64,000 nt of DNA from Bog-473 sp963836605 (GCA_963836605.1 CAWIKB010000008.1:124001-188000); one strand, 5' to 3'; positions 8,492-17,553 are shown, numbered from the stretch's first letter. The notes: generated by a model not told the origin, from the letters alone. Numbers and translations are program-made.

Positions 8492-9288
8492 ATGCGATTG
8501 GCCTCATGGAACGTGAACGGTATTCGTGCCGTTGTCCGGAAGGAATTGTCGATCCTTTCGTGCGGGCCCTGGACCCGGACGTGATCTGCCTGCAGGAGAC
8601 GAAGGCCCAACAGGGCCAGTCGGTGCACGACCTGCCGCAGTACACCGAGTTCTGGAATTCGGCCGAGAAGAAGGGCTATGCGGGTACGGCGATCTTCAGC
8701 AAACCGACTCCGATCAAGGTGACCTACGGGCTGCCCAAGAATCTCATCACCAAGCACAGGGTGATCGGCGACGCCTTCGGTGATCCGAACGTCGAGGGCC
8801 GGGTGCTCACGGCTGAGTACGAACGGTTCTTCCTGGTGACGGTCTACACCCCGAACACCAAAGATGATTTGGGAAGACTGGCGCTACGCCACACGCAATG
8901 GGACCCGGCGTTCTTGGCCTACGTGAAGGCACTGGAGAAGAAGAAGCCGGTTGCCTTTTGCGGCGATCTCAACGTGGCCCACACTCCGGATGACCTGGCC
9001 AATCCCAAGTCCAACGAGGGCAGGAAGGGGTTCACGGTCGAGGAGCGCGAAGGCTTTCAGAATTTCGTCGACGCGGGGTTCGTCGACACCTTCCGCATGT
9101 TCAACCAGGGGAATGGCCACTATTCGTGGTGGTCGAACTTTGCCAAGGCCCGGGAACGCAACATGGGGTGGCGCATCGACTACTTCTTGGTATCGGAGGG
9201 CTTGAAGGACAAGGTCGTCGCGGCGGACATCCACGCCGACATCATGGGGAGCGACCACTGCCCCATCAGCCTCACGCTCGATATCTGA
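8492..9288 (+). CDS. xthA: exodeoxyribonuclease III, frameshifted near the N-terminus
   Basis: Repairs abasic sites and trims 3' DNA ends. The conserved start MRLASWNVNGIRAVVRKE is encoded from ATG 8492 but that frame stops at 8582; the rest, from DPFVRALDPDVICLQETKAQ onward, lies in another frame. One missing base at about 8550 would give a continuous protein of about 265 aa, normal for the family. The downstream frame holds the other catalytic elements: LQET glutamate, GDLNVAH Asp/Asn, IDYF, and the SDHCPI His. The in-frame ATG at 8506 that a gene caller would use lacks the WNVNG motif with the metal-site Asn, so it cannot be the true start of an active enzyme. Either a sequencing indel or a recent inactivation. 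Confidence 0.88.
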
Positions 9289-9325
9289 CGCGGAACGGTG
9301 GGCGGACTACCCGGTCCCTCTCGAG

Positions 9326-10363
9326 TCACCAACCGCGCAGGTCGACCGGCCAACTCTCCACCACCTCGTCGTCATCGACCAGGTGGAGATGCCGGTGGTA
9401 GGCCACGGTGGGATCGACGTGGGCAGGGATGACGTGGACGCGGTCACCCACCTTGACGGGGTGCTCCGGCGCGAAGGTCAGGTGCTCATCCGAACAGAAC
9501 CAGACCTCGCCGTTCTCAACCGAGGGGTTGCCATGGTCCATGCCGAGCGCTTTGAGCCCGCAGTCGGCCACGGCCCAGGAGGCCGAGACCGAGATCACGG
9601 TGGCCAGGACCGAGAGGGCCTGGACAAACGGCAGGTCGAGTTTGCCGTAGGCCGTGTCCATCAGGGCATAGGAGCCCGCCTGTATCTCCGTCGCCCAGCG
9701 GTTGATGTCGTAGGTTCCGGTCCCCCCGGCCGAGACGATCTCGCCGCCCACCTGCAGATGGGCCTGGTGCAACAACTCCATGGCGGGTGCCAGCATCTCC
9801 GTTCTCCTCGCCCGATCCGCCAGGCCCACGATGTGCCCCTCGTACCCCATCACCCCCCGCACCGAGAGCCCCTTGCGACGGGCCGCATCGGCCAGCGCTC
9901 CGGCATCCTCGGGGGGACACCCGCATCGCGGGAGCCCGACGTTGACGTCGATGAGCACTTCGAGAAGGCCAGCCGCCTGAGCGGCCGCGATCGTTGCCTC
10001 CGAGTCCACCGCCAATGTCACCCGCGTCCCGGTCCGGGCCAGTGTCCCGAGCCGGGTGGCGTCGGCCACTTCATTGGCCAGGAGCAGGTCGTCGCCCAGA
10101 CCAGCCCGCGCCATTCCCTCCATCTCGGCGATGGTGGCGCACGTGAAGGCGGAATGACCCAGTTGCGACTGGCGGGCCGCCAATGCCGTGCACTTGTGGG
10201 CCTTGACATGAGGGCGGAGGCGGCGGCCGGGGAGGGCACTCGCCATGGCGTTCAGATTGCGGCTGAGCAGGTCACTTTCGACAACGAGGGCAGGGGTGGT
10301 GAGATCTGCTGTCTTCACCCTCGGCAGCGTACCCATGGTGGGGCCCGGAGCCCGGGCGGTCAT
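9326..10363 (-). CDS. D-threonine aldolase / D-serine dehydratase-like PLP enzyme
   Basis: 345 aa, alanine-racemase-like N-terminal barrel plus C-terminal beta domain. Lys54 in RPHVKAHK is the expected PLP-binding lysine; His315 and Asp317 in PAHVDPTV match the divalent-metal pair that distinguishes D-threonine aldolases (His/Asp) from D-serine dehydratases (His/Cys). It would cleave or dehydrate D-beta-hydroxy amino acids. It is divergent from the amidase with only 27 bases between start codons, so they share a promoter region; a joint role in degrading D-amino-acid amides or peptide-derived compounds is a guess. The true start may be the ATG nine codons in (MGTLPRVK). Confidence 0.85.
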   Translation of the reverse strand: MTARAPGPTMGTLPRVKTADLTTPALVVESDLLSRNLNAMASALPGRRLRPHVKAHKCTALAARQSQLGHSAFTCATIAEMEGMARAGLGDDLLLANEVADATRLGTLARTGTRVTLAVDSEATIAAAQAAGLLEVLIDVNVGLPRCGCPPEDAGALADAARRKGLSVRGVMGYEGHIVGLADRARRTEMLAPAMELLHQAHLQVGGEIVSAGGTGTYDINRWATEIQAGSYALMDTAYGKLDLPFVQALSVLATVISVSASWAVADCGLKALGMDHGNPSVENGEVWFCSDEHLTFAPEHPVKVGDRVHVIPAHVDPTVAYHRHLHLVDDDEVVESWPVDLRGW

Positions 10364-10390
10364 TGGGTGGGCGGACTACCGTCGGCGACC

Positions 10391-11809
10391 ATGAGCACTC
10401 CTTGGCTCGATGATGCCTGCAGCCTGGTGGATGCCTTCCGGGCCCATGAAATCTCTCCGCTCGAGGCGCTCGACGCGTGCATCGAGGCCATCGGCGCGTC
10501 GCCGCTCAATGCCTTCAGTCACCTGGACTTCGAGCAGGCCCGTGCAGCCGCGGCGTCGGCCGACGTCTCCCTGCCCTTCGGTGGCGTTCCGTTCGGTGTC
10601 AAGGAATTGGAGCGGGTCAGGGACTGGCCCTACACCGACGCCTCCATGATCTTCCAGGATCGCATCTCCGATCACGACCACACCTCAGCTTCCCGACTCC
10701 GAGCCACCGGCGCGGTGCTGGCGGCGCAGACCACGGCCAGCGAGTTCGGCGGCATCAACTGCACCTCGACCGCACTCCACGGCACGACGCGAAATCCGTG
10801 GCACCTGAGCCGGACCCCCGGGGGCTCGTCGGGCGGGACCGCTGCGGCGGTGTCGGGCGGCCTCCTCCCGATCGCCACGGGGAGTGACGGGGGAGGGTCG
10901 ATCCGCATCCCGGCCGGGTTCACAGGTCTGCTTGGGCTCAAGGCCACGTACGGTCGGGTGCCCCGGGGCCCGCGGGCCAGCATGAGTCCGTTGACCACGG
11001 TCCTCGGGTGCCTCACCAGATCGGTCCGGGACACGGCCCGGTACTTCGACGCCTGCAACGGGTTCGATCAGCGTGATCCGCTGAGCCTGGCCCGGGTGGG
11101 TGGATGGGAAGCCGCGCTGGGTACCCATGACCTGGCCGGCATGACCGCGGTCGTCCTGCCCGACCTGGGCACGGCCCGGGTGCGGGGCGAGGTGGCTGAT
11201 CTGGTTGCCGGCGCCTCGGCGCGTCTGGCCCGGGTGGCCGGATTGCGGGTCGTGCACGCGGTTGCGAACCTGCCGCCACTGCGCGGTGAGTGGGCCATGG
11301 CGGGCCAGGCCGGGTTCGTCGTCGAATTGGGCAGTGCCTATCCCGACCGGGCCGGAGAGCTCTCCGACGAGATGCGCCTGGGACTCGAAGGGGCCATGAC
11401 CCGCTACAACCTGGAGAAGGCCGCCTCGATCGAGTCGTACCGGCGCCAGCTCAACGAGGCGATGGCCGACCTCTTCGCCGAGGCCGACTTCGTCCTGTGC
11501 TCGTCCAATCCCGACGTGGCCTTTGCGGCAGAGGGTCCGCCACCCTCGACCATTCCCGGGGCCGATCTGATGCACGAGATCGGGTTCTCCCGGGCCATCA
11601 TGAACAATGCGGCCCTCACCGCGCCGTCCAACCTCAACGGGAGTCCCGCCATCAGCATCCCGGCCGGTCTGATCGATGGTCTCCCCGTCGGACTGCAGGT
11701 TCTGGCCGGCCATCACCGAGAACAGCTCCTGTTGGATCTGGCCCTGGTCGCCGAGCGCGAACTGCCCTGGCCCAAAGTGGCTCCCGGGTCTCCCCACCGG
11801 CAGCAGTAG
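10391..11809 (+). CDS. amidase signature family hydrolase
   Basis: 472 aa. The Ser-cisSer-Lys triad is visible: Lys71 in PFGVKE, the cis-Ser in TPGGSSGGTAAAVSGG (about 143-157), and nucleophile Ser170 in GSDGGGSIRIPAG. Length and order fit GatA-like amidases acting on small amides, but no GatB/GatC neighbour exists, so it is not the tRNA amidotransferase. I used ATG 10391 (MSTPWLDDACSLVDAF) because homology starts there; an open frame extends far upstream through antisense of the neighbouring gene and is spurious. Substrate unknown. Confidence 0.9.
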   Translation: MSTPWLDDACSLVDAFRAHEISPLEALDACIEAIGASPLNAFSHLDFEQARAAAASADVSLPFGGVPFGVKELERVRDWPYTDASMIFQDRISDHDHTSASRLRATGAVLAAQTTASEFGGINCTSTALHGTTRNPWHLSRTPGGSSGGTAAAVSGGLLPIATGSDGGGSIRIPAGFTGLLGLKATYGRVPRGPRASMSPLTTVLGCLTRSVRDTARYFDACNGFDQRDPLSLARVGGWEAALGTHDLAGMTAVVLPDLGTARVRGEVADLVAGASARLARVAGLRVVHAVANLPPLRGEWAMAGQAGFVVELGSAYPDRAGELSDEMRLGLEGAMTRYNLEKAASIESYRRQLNEAMADLFAEADFVLCSSNPDVAFAAEGPPPSTIPGADLMHEIGFSRAIMNNAALTAPSNLNGSPAISIPAGLIDGLPVGLQVLAGHHREQLLLDLALVAERELPWPKVAPGSPHRQQ

Positions 11810-11949
11810 TCTTCAGCCGCAGAACGCCCCGGGCCACACGTCGAGCCCGGCATCAACGCCGCTTCAGAGAGGTGTCAGGAAGCCACCGGCATCGGGTCAG
11901 GATGGTGCTGGACGTGGGCGGGGCCCGAGTGACCCGCGGTCCTGCTAAC

Positions 11950-13401
11950 ATGATGTCCGCCGCTGGACGATCGTTCAGCAGGGCCCGTTCGAAACGAGTT
12001 CGAGTAGGCCGCGAAATACTCGACTGGAGTTTCGACATTTCTTCCTTCACTGACCTTGGCGTGTCCGCGGACATCAACGCGCGACTCGCGAAACTGAGCA
12101 TCACGAGCCCACTGCCGATTCAGGCCGCCACCATTCCCGCCGCGCTGGCTGGCCGGGACATCTGTGGCAAAGCCCCGACGGGATCGGGGAAGACCCTCGC
12201 CTTTGGCATGCCGATCGTGGCCGCGATGACCCAGGCCCGACCACGTCGGCCCCGCGCCCTCATCCTGGTACCGACTCGTGAACTGGCCTCGCAGGTCCAC
12301 GCCGTACTCGGCTCGCTCCTCGGGCACGAGAGTCGGAGGATCGTGTCCATTTTCGGTGGAACCGGTTACCGGGACCAGTGTCGCGCCCTGCACAAGGGTG
12401 TCAACGTCGTGGTGGCGTGTCCGGGGCGACTGGAAGACCTCATTGAGCGCGGCGACGTCCTGCTGGACGACGTGACGACGGTTGTCCTCGACGAGGCCGA
12501 CCGTATGTCCGATATGGGCTTCCTGCCGGTCGTCCGCCGGCTGATGGACCAGACCTCCCCCAATCGCCAGGTCATGCTGTTCTCCGCCACGATCGGTCGG
12601 GAGGTCGAGTCGATCATTCGCAGTTACCTCCACGATCCGGTGCGGGTGAACATCGAAGCTGATGAGGACGAGAAGGCTGATGTCATCCACCATTTCTGGA
12701 GGGTCGACCGAGCCGAGCGAGTGGCGATCACCGCGAAGATCGTGTCGGAGCACGGCCAGGCGTTTGTGTTCTGCCGGACGAAGAGAGGTGCGGACCGGGT
12801 GGTTCGTCAGCTCCAGGCACAAGGTGTGCGCGCCGTCCCGATGCACGGTGATCGCACGCAAGGGCAGCGAGAGCGCGCGCTCGACTCGTTTGCCAAGGGC
12901 CGCACCGACGCGTTGGTGGCCACCGACGTGGTGGCCCGGGGCATCCACGTCGACGACCTGCCGTGCGTGGTGCACTTTGACCCGCCGGCCGATCACACCG
13001 ACTATGTCCATCGATCCGGGCGCACCGGGCGCGCCGGCAACACGGGCACGGTGGTGTCGCTCGTGACCGACGAGCAGCGCAAGGACACCCAGAGCGTCCA
13101 ACGCGCCCTCGGGTTGGAACAGGGATTGAGCACTCCCTTCGCCTCGCCCGCGCCGCCGCGGCCCGCCCCGAAGAAGGGGACGGCGCGCTCCGCCACCTTG
13201 ACCGGCACGGTGAAGTTCTTCAACGGCGCCCGAGGCTACGGTTTCTTGGCCCGCGACGGTGGCGAGGACCTGTTCGTGCACCATTCCCAGATCGAGGGCG
13301 ACGAGCGGCGTGGCTTGTCCGAAGGCTCGACGGTCGAATTCACGATCGCTCCCGGTCGCAAGGGTGAGGAAGCCCGCAACGTCAGGGTCGTCGCCGCCTG
13401 A
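11950..13401 (+). CDS. DEAD-box RNA helicase fused to a cold-shock domain
   Basis: About 483 aa. All helicase motifs are present: Q motif PLPIQAATIP, Walker A APTGSGKT at 75-82, PTRELASQ, DEAD in VVLDEADRMSD, SAT, VFCRTKRGADRV, TDVVARGIHV and HRSGRTGRAG. After a Pro/Ala linker the last about 68 residues form a complete cold-shock domain with GTVKFFNGARGYGFLARDGG (RNP1) and DLFVHHS (RNP2). The fusion would couple RNA unwinding to single-strand RNA binding, an RNA-chaperone function usually split over two proteins. The start is uncertain: tandem ATGs at 11950/11953 lack a good ribosome binding site; homology begins near residue 28. Confidence 0.9.
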   Translation: MMSAAGRSFSRARSKRVRVGREILDWSFDISSFTDLGVSADINARLAKLSITSPLPIQAATIPAALAGRDICGKAPTGSGKTLAFGMPIVAAMTQARPRRPRALILVPTRELASQVHAVLGSLLGHESRRIVSIFGGTGYRDQCRALHKGVNVVVACPGRLEDLIERGDVLLDDVTTVVLDEADRMSDMGFLPVVRRLMDQTSPNRQVMLFSATIGREVESIIRSYLHDPVRVNIEADEDEKADVIHHFWRVDRAERVAITAKIVSEHGQAFVFCRTKRGADRVVRQLQAQGVRAVPMHGDRTQGQRERALDSFAKGRTDALVATDVVARGIHVDDLPCVVHFDPPADHTDYVHRSGRTGRAGNTGTVVSLVTDEQRKDTQSVQRALGLEQGLSTPFASPAPPRPAPKKGTARSATLTGTVKFFNGARGYGFLARDGGEDLFVHHSQIEGDERRGLSEGSTVEFTIAPGRKGEEARNVRVVAA

Positions 13402-13629
13402 CACACCGGGTGCGGCCAGGAAATCCCACATGCTCAGGGTATGTACGCTCAGCAGTTCACCGGGAGCGAACAGAATTCATCGTTGGTTCACAATTCGGAT
13501 ACGGCAGCGAAACAGGACCGGTGCAGACTGCCACGGCGCGGCGTGAGGCCGTGCCGTGGGGTGCCGGGCCGTTTTCCCGCGCCACAATCGAGGACACGCC
13601 ATCCAACCAAGGGGAGCACAGGAGATTTC

Positions 13630-14640
13630 ATGAGTTACCAGGCTGAGTACATCTGGATCGACGGAACGGAGCCGTCCGCTCTCTTGCGGAGCAAGACCAG
13701 GATCGTTGAAGACGGCCATGAGCCCGGCATCTGGGGTTTTGACGGTTCGAGCACCAATCAGGCCCTGGGCCACGATTCCGACTGCGTGCTCCAACCGGTC
13801 TTCGTGTGCCCCGACCCGCTCCGGTCCGTCGGCGACAAGCTGGTCATGTGCGAGGTCCTGCTCACCGACATGTCTCCCCATCCGACCAACACCCGGCGCC
13901 GGTGCGCCGACCTGGCGGAGAAGTATGCAGACCAGGAGCCGGTGTTCGGCATCGAGCAGGAGTACACCTTCTTCCAGTACGGCCGGCCCATGGGGTGGCC
14001 CGAGAGCGGGTTCCCCGCTCCGCAGGGCCCCTACTACTGCGGCGTCGGGGGCGACAAAATGCCCGGGCGGGAGATCGTCGAGCGGCACACGGCTGCCTGC
14101 ATCAAGGCTGGCCTGGGCATCGAGGGCACGAACGCCGAAGTCATGATGGGACAGTGGGAGTTCCAGATCGGCGTCCTCCCCCCGCCGCTCATCGGCGACC
14201 ATCTCTGGGTGGCTCGTTGGCTGCTGTTTCGCATTGCCGAGGATTTCGGCGTGTTCGCGACGTTGGAGCCCAAGCCCGTCCTGGGTGACTGGAACGGGGC
14301 CGGCGCACACACCAATTTCTCGACCAAGGCCATGCGCCAGGACGGCGGGTGGGACGCCATCATCGCCGCGTGTGAGGCCATCGGGAAACGCGTCGATGAG
14401 CACGTCTCGAACTACGGGATTGGTATCGAGCATCGACTCACGGGTGCGCATGAGACCGAGCACTATTCGAAGTTCAGCTACGGCGTATCGGATCGTGGCG
14501 CGTCCATCCGGATTCCCTGGGGCACCGCCAAGGCCAAGAAAGGCTGGTTGGAAGACCGTCGACCCAACGCCAACATGGACCCGTACGTGGTTTCGGGCCT
14601 CCTGGTCGAGACCGTGTGCAGTGACGCCGCTGGCGGCTGA
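13630..14640 (+). CDS. glnII: glutamine synthetase type II (GlnII)
   Basis: 336 aa, the short eukaryote-like GSII class rather than the roughly 470-residue GlnA. It makes glutamine from glutamate, ammonia and ATP in the cytoplasm. Recognisable blocks: AEYIWIDG and WGFDGSSTNQA near the N-terminus, EPVFGIEQEYTFF (metal-binding Glu), GDWNGAGAHTNFS, HRLTGAHET, and RIPWGTAKAKKGWLEDRRP followed by NANMDPY. ATG 13630 is preceded by AGGAG; an upstream in-frame ATG at 13441 would add about 63 non-homologous residues. GSII enzymes are not regulated by adenylylation like GlnA. About 230 bases upstream lack a gene and presumably hold its promoter. Confidence 0.94.
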   Translation: MSYQAEYIWIDGTEPSALLRSKTRIVEDGHEPGIWGFDGSSTNQALGHDSDCVLQPVFVCPDPLRSVGDKLVMCEVLLTDMSPHPTNTRRRCADLAEKYADQEPVFGIEQEYTFFQYGRPMGWPESGFPAPQGPYYCGVGGDKMPGREIVERHTAACIKAGLGIEGTNAEVMMGQWEFQIGVLPPPLIGDHLWVARWLLFRIAEDFGVFATLEPKPVLGDWNGAGAHTNFSTKAMRQDGGWDAIIAACEAIGKRVDEHVSNYGIGIEHRLTGAHETEHYSKFSYGVSDRGASIRIPWGTAKAKKGWLEDRRPNANMDPYVVSGLLVETVCSDAAGG

Positions 14641-14647
14641 CGCGAGG

Positions 14648-14703
14648 TGACACCGCCGCCGGTGTCAGCCCGGCGTCGAAAGCGTCAGCCCGGCGCCGAA
14701 GGT
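14648..14703. terminator. candidate bidirectional terminator between glnII and mceG
   Basis: TGACACC and GGTGTCA form a perfect 7-bp stem over a GCCGCC loop (14648-14667) in the gap between the convergent genes. A 20-bp unit beginning GTCAGCCCGGCG follows twice in tandem (14664-14703, three mismatches). There is no U-tract, as is common in actinobacterial terminators. Confidence 0.45.
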
Positions 14704-14715
14704 GAGAGTGTCCTG

Positions 14716-15672
14716 CTAGGGCGCCTCGGGAGGGACCGGCTGCTCGGACGGCGCCCGAGCCGCCATCGCCGGCTCCCCGGGTCGGGCAATCGGCCCTTGG
14801 GCTAGCGCGGCCATGTCGCCCTCGATGAAGCTTCGCCCGTCGCTGTCCGCCATCTCGTCCATGCCGATGGGGCCGTCCGGCCGTCCAGCCAGGAACTGCT
14901 GGATAATGGGATTGTCCGACGCCAGCATGTCCGGCTTGCTCGCGAATTTCACCAGGTTCGACCGGAACAACACGCCCATGTAGTCCGCGGTGCGCATCAC
15001 CGACTGAATGTTGTGTGTGATGATGAAGAACGTGGCCCCGGTTTCCTTCTGCGCGGTGACCACCAACTCGTCCAGGTAGGCCACGCGCACGGGATCGAGT
15101 CCCGAGTCGGGCTCGTCGAACAGCACGATCTCGGGCTCGGTGACCATGGCCCGGGCCAGCCCGGCTCGCTTCTTCATCCCGCCCGAGACCTCCCCGGGCA
15201 ACTTCTTGAGATGGTCCATGAGGCCGACCAACTCGGCGTTGCGATGGACCAGCTCGCGGATTTGCGCCTCGTTCTTGTGCGTGTGCTCCCGTAGCGGAAA
15301 GGCAATGTTGTCGTAGAGGTTCATGGAACCGAAGAGGGCGCCATCCTGAAAGAGGACGCCGAATTTCCTCCTGACCTCATAGAGCCGCCTCTCACGCAGG
15401 CCGACGATCGGGTCGCCGTCAACGTAGATCTGGCCCCGCTCGGGAACGAGGAGTCCCAGGATGTTCTTGAGCAGGACGGACTTCCCGGTTCCCGACGGAC
15501 CCAGGATGGAGGTGATCCGGCCCTTGGGCACGTCGAAGGTGATGTCCTCGAGCACGGTGTGCGAGCCGAAGGACTTGGTCACGCCCTGCAGAGAGATGAT
15601 CGGCTCCCCGGGAGCGATCCACGGCTGGGGGGTCTGGGGATCGTGCTCCATGAGAGAGGAACCTGGGCTCAC
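14716..15672 (-). CDS. mceG: MceG/MlaF-type ABC ATPase for Mce lipid import
   Basis: 318 aa. Walker A GPSGTGKS at about 57-64, signature VSGGMKKR, Walker B EIVLFDEPDSGLDP and H-loop IITHN are exactly the MlaF/Mkl variants. The C-terminal extension after the ATPase core (ending in Ala/Pro-rich sequence) is typical of actinobacterial MceG, which powers the YrbE permeases. In Mycobacterium tuberculosis mceG is far from the mce operons; here it lies about 1.9 kb from yrbEA on the opposite strand, so the import machine is locally complete. Start is GTG 15672 or ATG 15651; neither has a strong ribosome binding site. Confidence 0.9.
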   Translation of the reverse strand: MSPGSSLMEHDPQTPQPWIAPGEPIISLQGVTKSFGSHTVLEDITFDVPKGRITSILGPSGTGKSVLLKNILGLLVPERGQIYVDGDPIVGLRERRLYEVRRKFGVLFQDGALFGSMNLYDNIAFPLREHTHKNEAQIRELVHRNAELVGLMDHLKKLPGEVSGGMKKRAGLARAMVTEPEIVLFDEPDSGLDPVRVAYLDELVVTAQKETGATFFIITHNIQSVMRTADYMGVLFRSNLVKFASKPDMLASDNPIIQQFLAGRPDGPIGMDEMADSDGRSFIEGDMAALAQGPIARPGEPAMAARAPSEQPVPPEAP

Positions 15673-15721
15673 CGGGATACTTGCGTCACGCGACGGTCAC
15701 TCGTCGGCGGTTCCCTTTGGA

Positions 15722-17134
15722 TCAGAGCCCGGGAACGGAGCTCAACGCCCCTCCGAGCCCATTGGTCAGGCCGCTGACCACGGGCGGCACCGTCACGGGC
15801 GGCACAGTGACGGGCGGCACAGTGACGGGTGGCACAGTGATGGGCGGTGGTGTGGGGATCGGAGGCGGAGTTGGGACTATCGCGCCGAGCGCGGGAGGCA
15901 GGACACTCCCGATGGTGGTCGTCACCCCCGTCGTGATAGTGCTGACCGTCGATTGAGCGGCGGACTGCACACCGCCCACCGTCGACTGCACGCCACCGAC
16001 GGTCGACTGCACGCCACCGACGGTTGACGTGACTCCGCCGGCCACTTGGTTCAACCCTGGCGTGCCCGCGCGGTTCTGTGTGCCCGCCAGCGGCCCGGAT
16101 GAACCGCCACCGGTGGAGGAGCTCGAACCTCCCGCATGCGGGACAGTCGTGGGCGGGCCGCCCGCCCCCGGCGAAGCGGTGGCGGCCGACAAAAGCGATC
16201 CCGGCGTGGAAGCCGAGGCCGACGAGGCCGAGGACGAAGGAAGAGTCAGGGACCACGGCGAGTGGTCCGAAGCGGTCGTCGCGAAGGCAGGGTTGGCAAT
16301 GCCTGAGGCTTGGGCGGGACCCGGCGTCGCGGCGCCCGACGTCGACAGCGCGTGGGGCGTGATGAGCGCCGCGGCCACGGCGGCCGAGGTGAACGCCACG
16401 CCGGCCACCGCGTTGCGGAACGTCCCGGTTCCAGCATTCTGATGGAGGCTGGCGCTGCGAGCGGCCGCTCGTAGATAGCTCCGCCGCAACAACGCAGCGG
16501 CTCCGGCCAGAAAGCCTCCGAGCATGCCCTTTGACTCGGAGAGAACGGTGAACTCGCGCTTGAGAGCCTGTCGGGCCCGCCAGAGCAATGTCTCAATGGT
16601 CCCGATCTCGACACCTTCGTGATCGGCGATCTGTTGGTAGGTCCATCCGGAGCCTTCCCGCATCGCCAGCACCTGGCGGTGCCGGTCGGACAGGCGGTCC
16701 AGGGCCTTGGTGACCAGCTCGCCGTCGACGGCGGCCAAAATGAGCTCCTCCGACGTCTCGTTCGCACCCCCTCCCACCGGCTGATGGGCCCCGAGCTCCA
16801 GGTCGTCCGTGGGGGTGCTGCGAGAGCGGCGGCGCAGCATGTCGGTGCAGATGTTCCCGGCGATGACGGTCAGCCATGGGTAGAAGCGGCGCTCGCCGGC
16901 GAACTGGGGCAGGGCCTTCCAGGCCCGGGCAAATGCCTCTTGTGCGGCATCCTCGGCCTCGTGGCGATCGTTCAGCCGCCTCAGGCAGAATCGCAGCAAC
17001 CGCTCGTAGTAGCGGGCATAGAGGTTTCCAAAAGCCCCTGCATCCCCCGCTTGACAACGTTCGACCAGCGCCCGATCCCGATCGAGATCCACGTCGTCGC
17101 AAAGACCGGTGAACTCCTCTTGGCGCAGAGCCAC
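15722..17134 (-). CDS. ECF sigma factor with transmembrane segment and long repetitive C-terminal tail
   Basis: 470 aa, against about 180-200 for an ordinary ECF sigma factor. Residues 20-100 are sigma region 2 (LNDRHEAEDAAQEAFARAW) and about 135-195 region 4 (SDRHRQVLAMREGSGWTYQQIADHEG split over the helix-turn-helix). One hydrophobic helix follows at about 240-259, then about 210 residues rich in Ser, Thr, Gly, Pro and Ala, containing three tandem STVGGVQ units and, near the end, four VPPVT units. This predicts a membrane-tethered sigma factor with an extracytoplasmic tail, which may replace a separate anti-sigma factor. Its GTG start has GGGAGGGAG upstream. It sits between mceG and the mce operon, so mce control is an attractive but untested role. 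Confidence 0.88.
   Translation of the reverse strand: MALRQEEFTGLCDDVDLDRDRALVERCQAGDAGAFGNLYARYYERLLRFCLRRLNDRHEAEDAAQEAFARAWKALPQFAGERRFYPWLTVIAGNICTDMLRRRSRSTPTDDLELGAHQPVGGGANETSEELILAAVDGELVTKALDRLSDRHRQVLAMREGSGWTYQQIADHEGVEIGTIETLLWRARQALKREFTVLSESKGMLGGFLAGAAALLRRSYLRAAARSASLHQNAGTGTFRNAVAGVAFTSAAVAAALITPHALSTSGAATPGPAQASGIANPAFATTASDHSPWSLTLPSSSASSASASTPGSLLSAATASPGAGGPPTTVPHAGGSSSSTGGGSSGPLAGTQNRAGTPGLNQVAGGVTSTVGGVQSTVGGVQSTVGGVQSAAQSTVSTITTGVTTTIGSVLPPALGAIVPTPPPIPTPPPITVPPVTVPPVTVPPVTVPPVVSGLTNGLGGALSSVPGL
15782..15841 (-). repeat. 15-bp tandem repeats encoding VPPVT units
   Basis: Four consecutive 15-bp units close to GGGCGGCACAGTGAC inside the sigma-factor tail. The multiple-of-three unit keeps the frame while allowing the number of repeats to vary. 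Confidence 0.8.
15962..16027 (-). repeat. 21-bp tandem repeats encoding STVGGVQ units
   Basis: Three consecutive near-identical 21-bp units in the same sigma-factor tail, in frame. Such coding repeats are prone to copy-number variation between strains. Confidence 0.75.
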
Positions 17135-17553
17135 GTTCTCTCCCTCCCGTTAACCGACTCTCGCCCACGGCATCGAAACAGGATATGCCCTCTTCAGCCG
17201 CAACCGAAACGAGAATCCGATGTTTTCCTCCGCCCTGAGAACGCCGGTCGGGACCCCACCTCACGAAAATCTTGAGAATTCTCGGTGACCAATCGCTCCG
17301 GGGTCAGTACCTCCCATCGCAGAATCGGACAGGCAGGGCACGGGCCAGGCGCCTCCCGAGGTTGAAATCCACAGGATTCCCACAACCTCCGCATGCTCCG
17401 AAATCCCTATTCCTGGGCACGTTGCCCGGGCCCGACAGTGAGCCGTCACCGCAAGGTTGCTCCAATCGCTCCGTTCTTCCGGTACCGGAGGAGGTTGGGA
17501 GCGAATCTTTCCCCGGAGAGCGAAGAGGGGGCCTCGGGAAGGGGGGAGATCGG
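17135..17553. promoter_or_regulatory. divergent intergenic region between the sigma factor and mce operon
   Basis: About 420 bases without a supportable gene, serving as the promoter region for the membrane-linked sigma factor (minus) and the mce operon (plus). It contains the perfect 10-bp palindrome GAGAATTCTC at 17274-17283 in an AT-richer patch, and the mce ribosome binding site GGGGGGAG at 17541-17548. An open frame starting at ATG 17272 runs into yrbEA, but that ATG has no ribosome binding site and its first about 90 codons are not family-like. Confidence 0.5.

Noticed and set aside
6829..8757. 642-residue minus-strand ORF opposite the permease
   Set aside because: Rich in His/Arg/Asp/Gly, typical antisense composition in high-GC genes; the plus-strand permease is unambiguous.
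8506..9288. ATG 8506 as the start of an intact exonuclease III
   Set aside because: It skips the conserved WNVNG motif, which is encoded just upstream in another frame; the gene is better read as one frameshifted gene from 8492.
9383..10390. N-terminal extension of the amidase
   Set aside because: It is antisense to the D-threonine-aldolase-like gene; amidase homology begins at ATG 10391.
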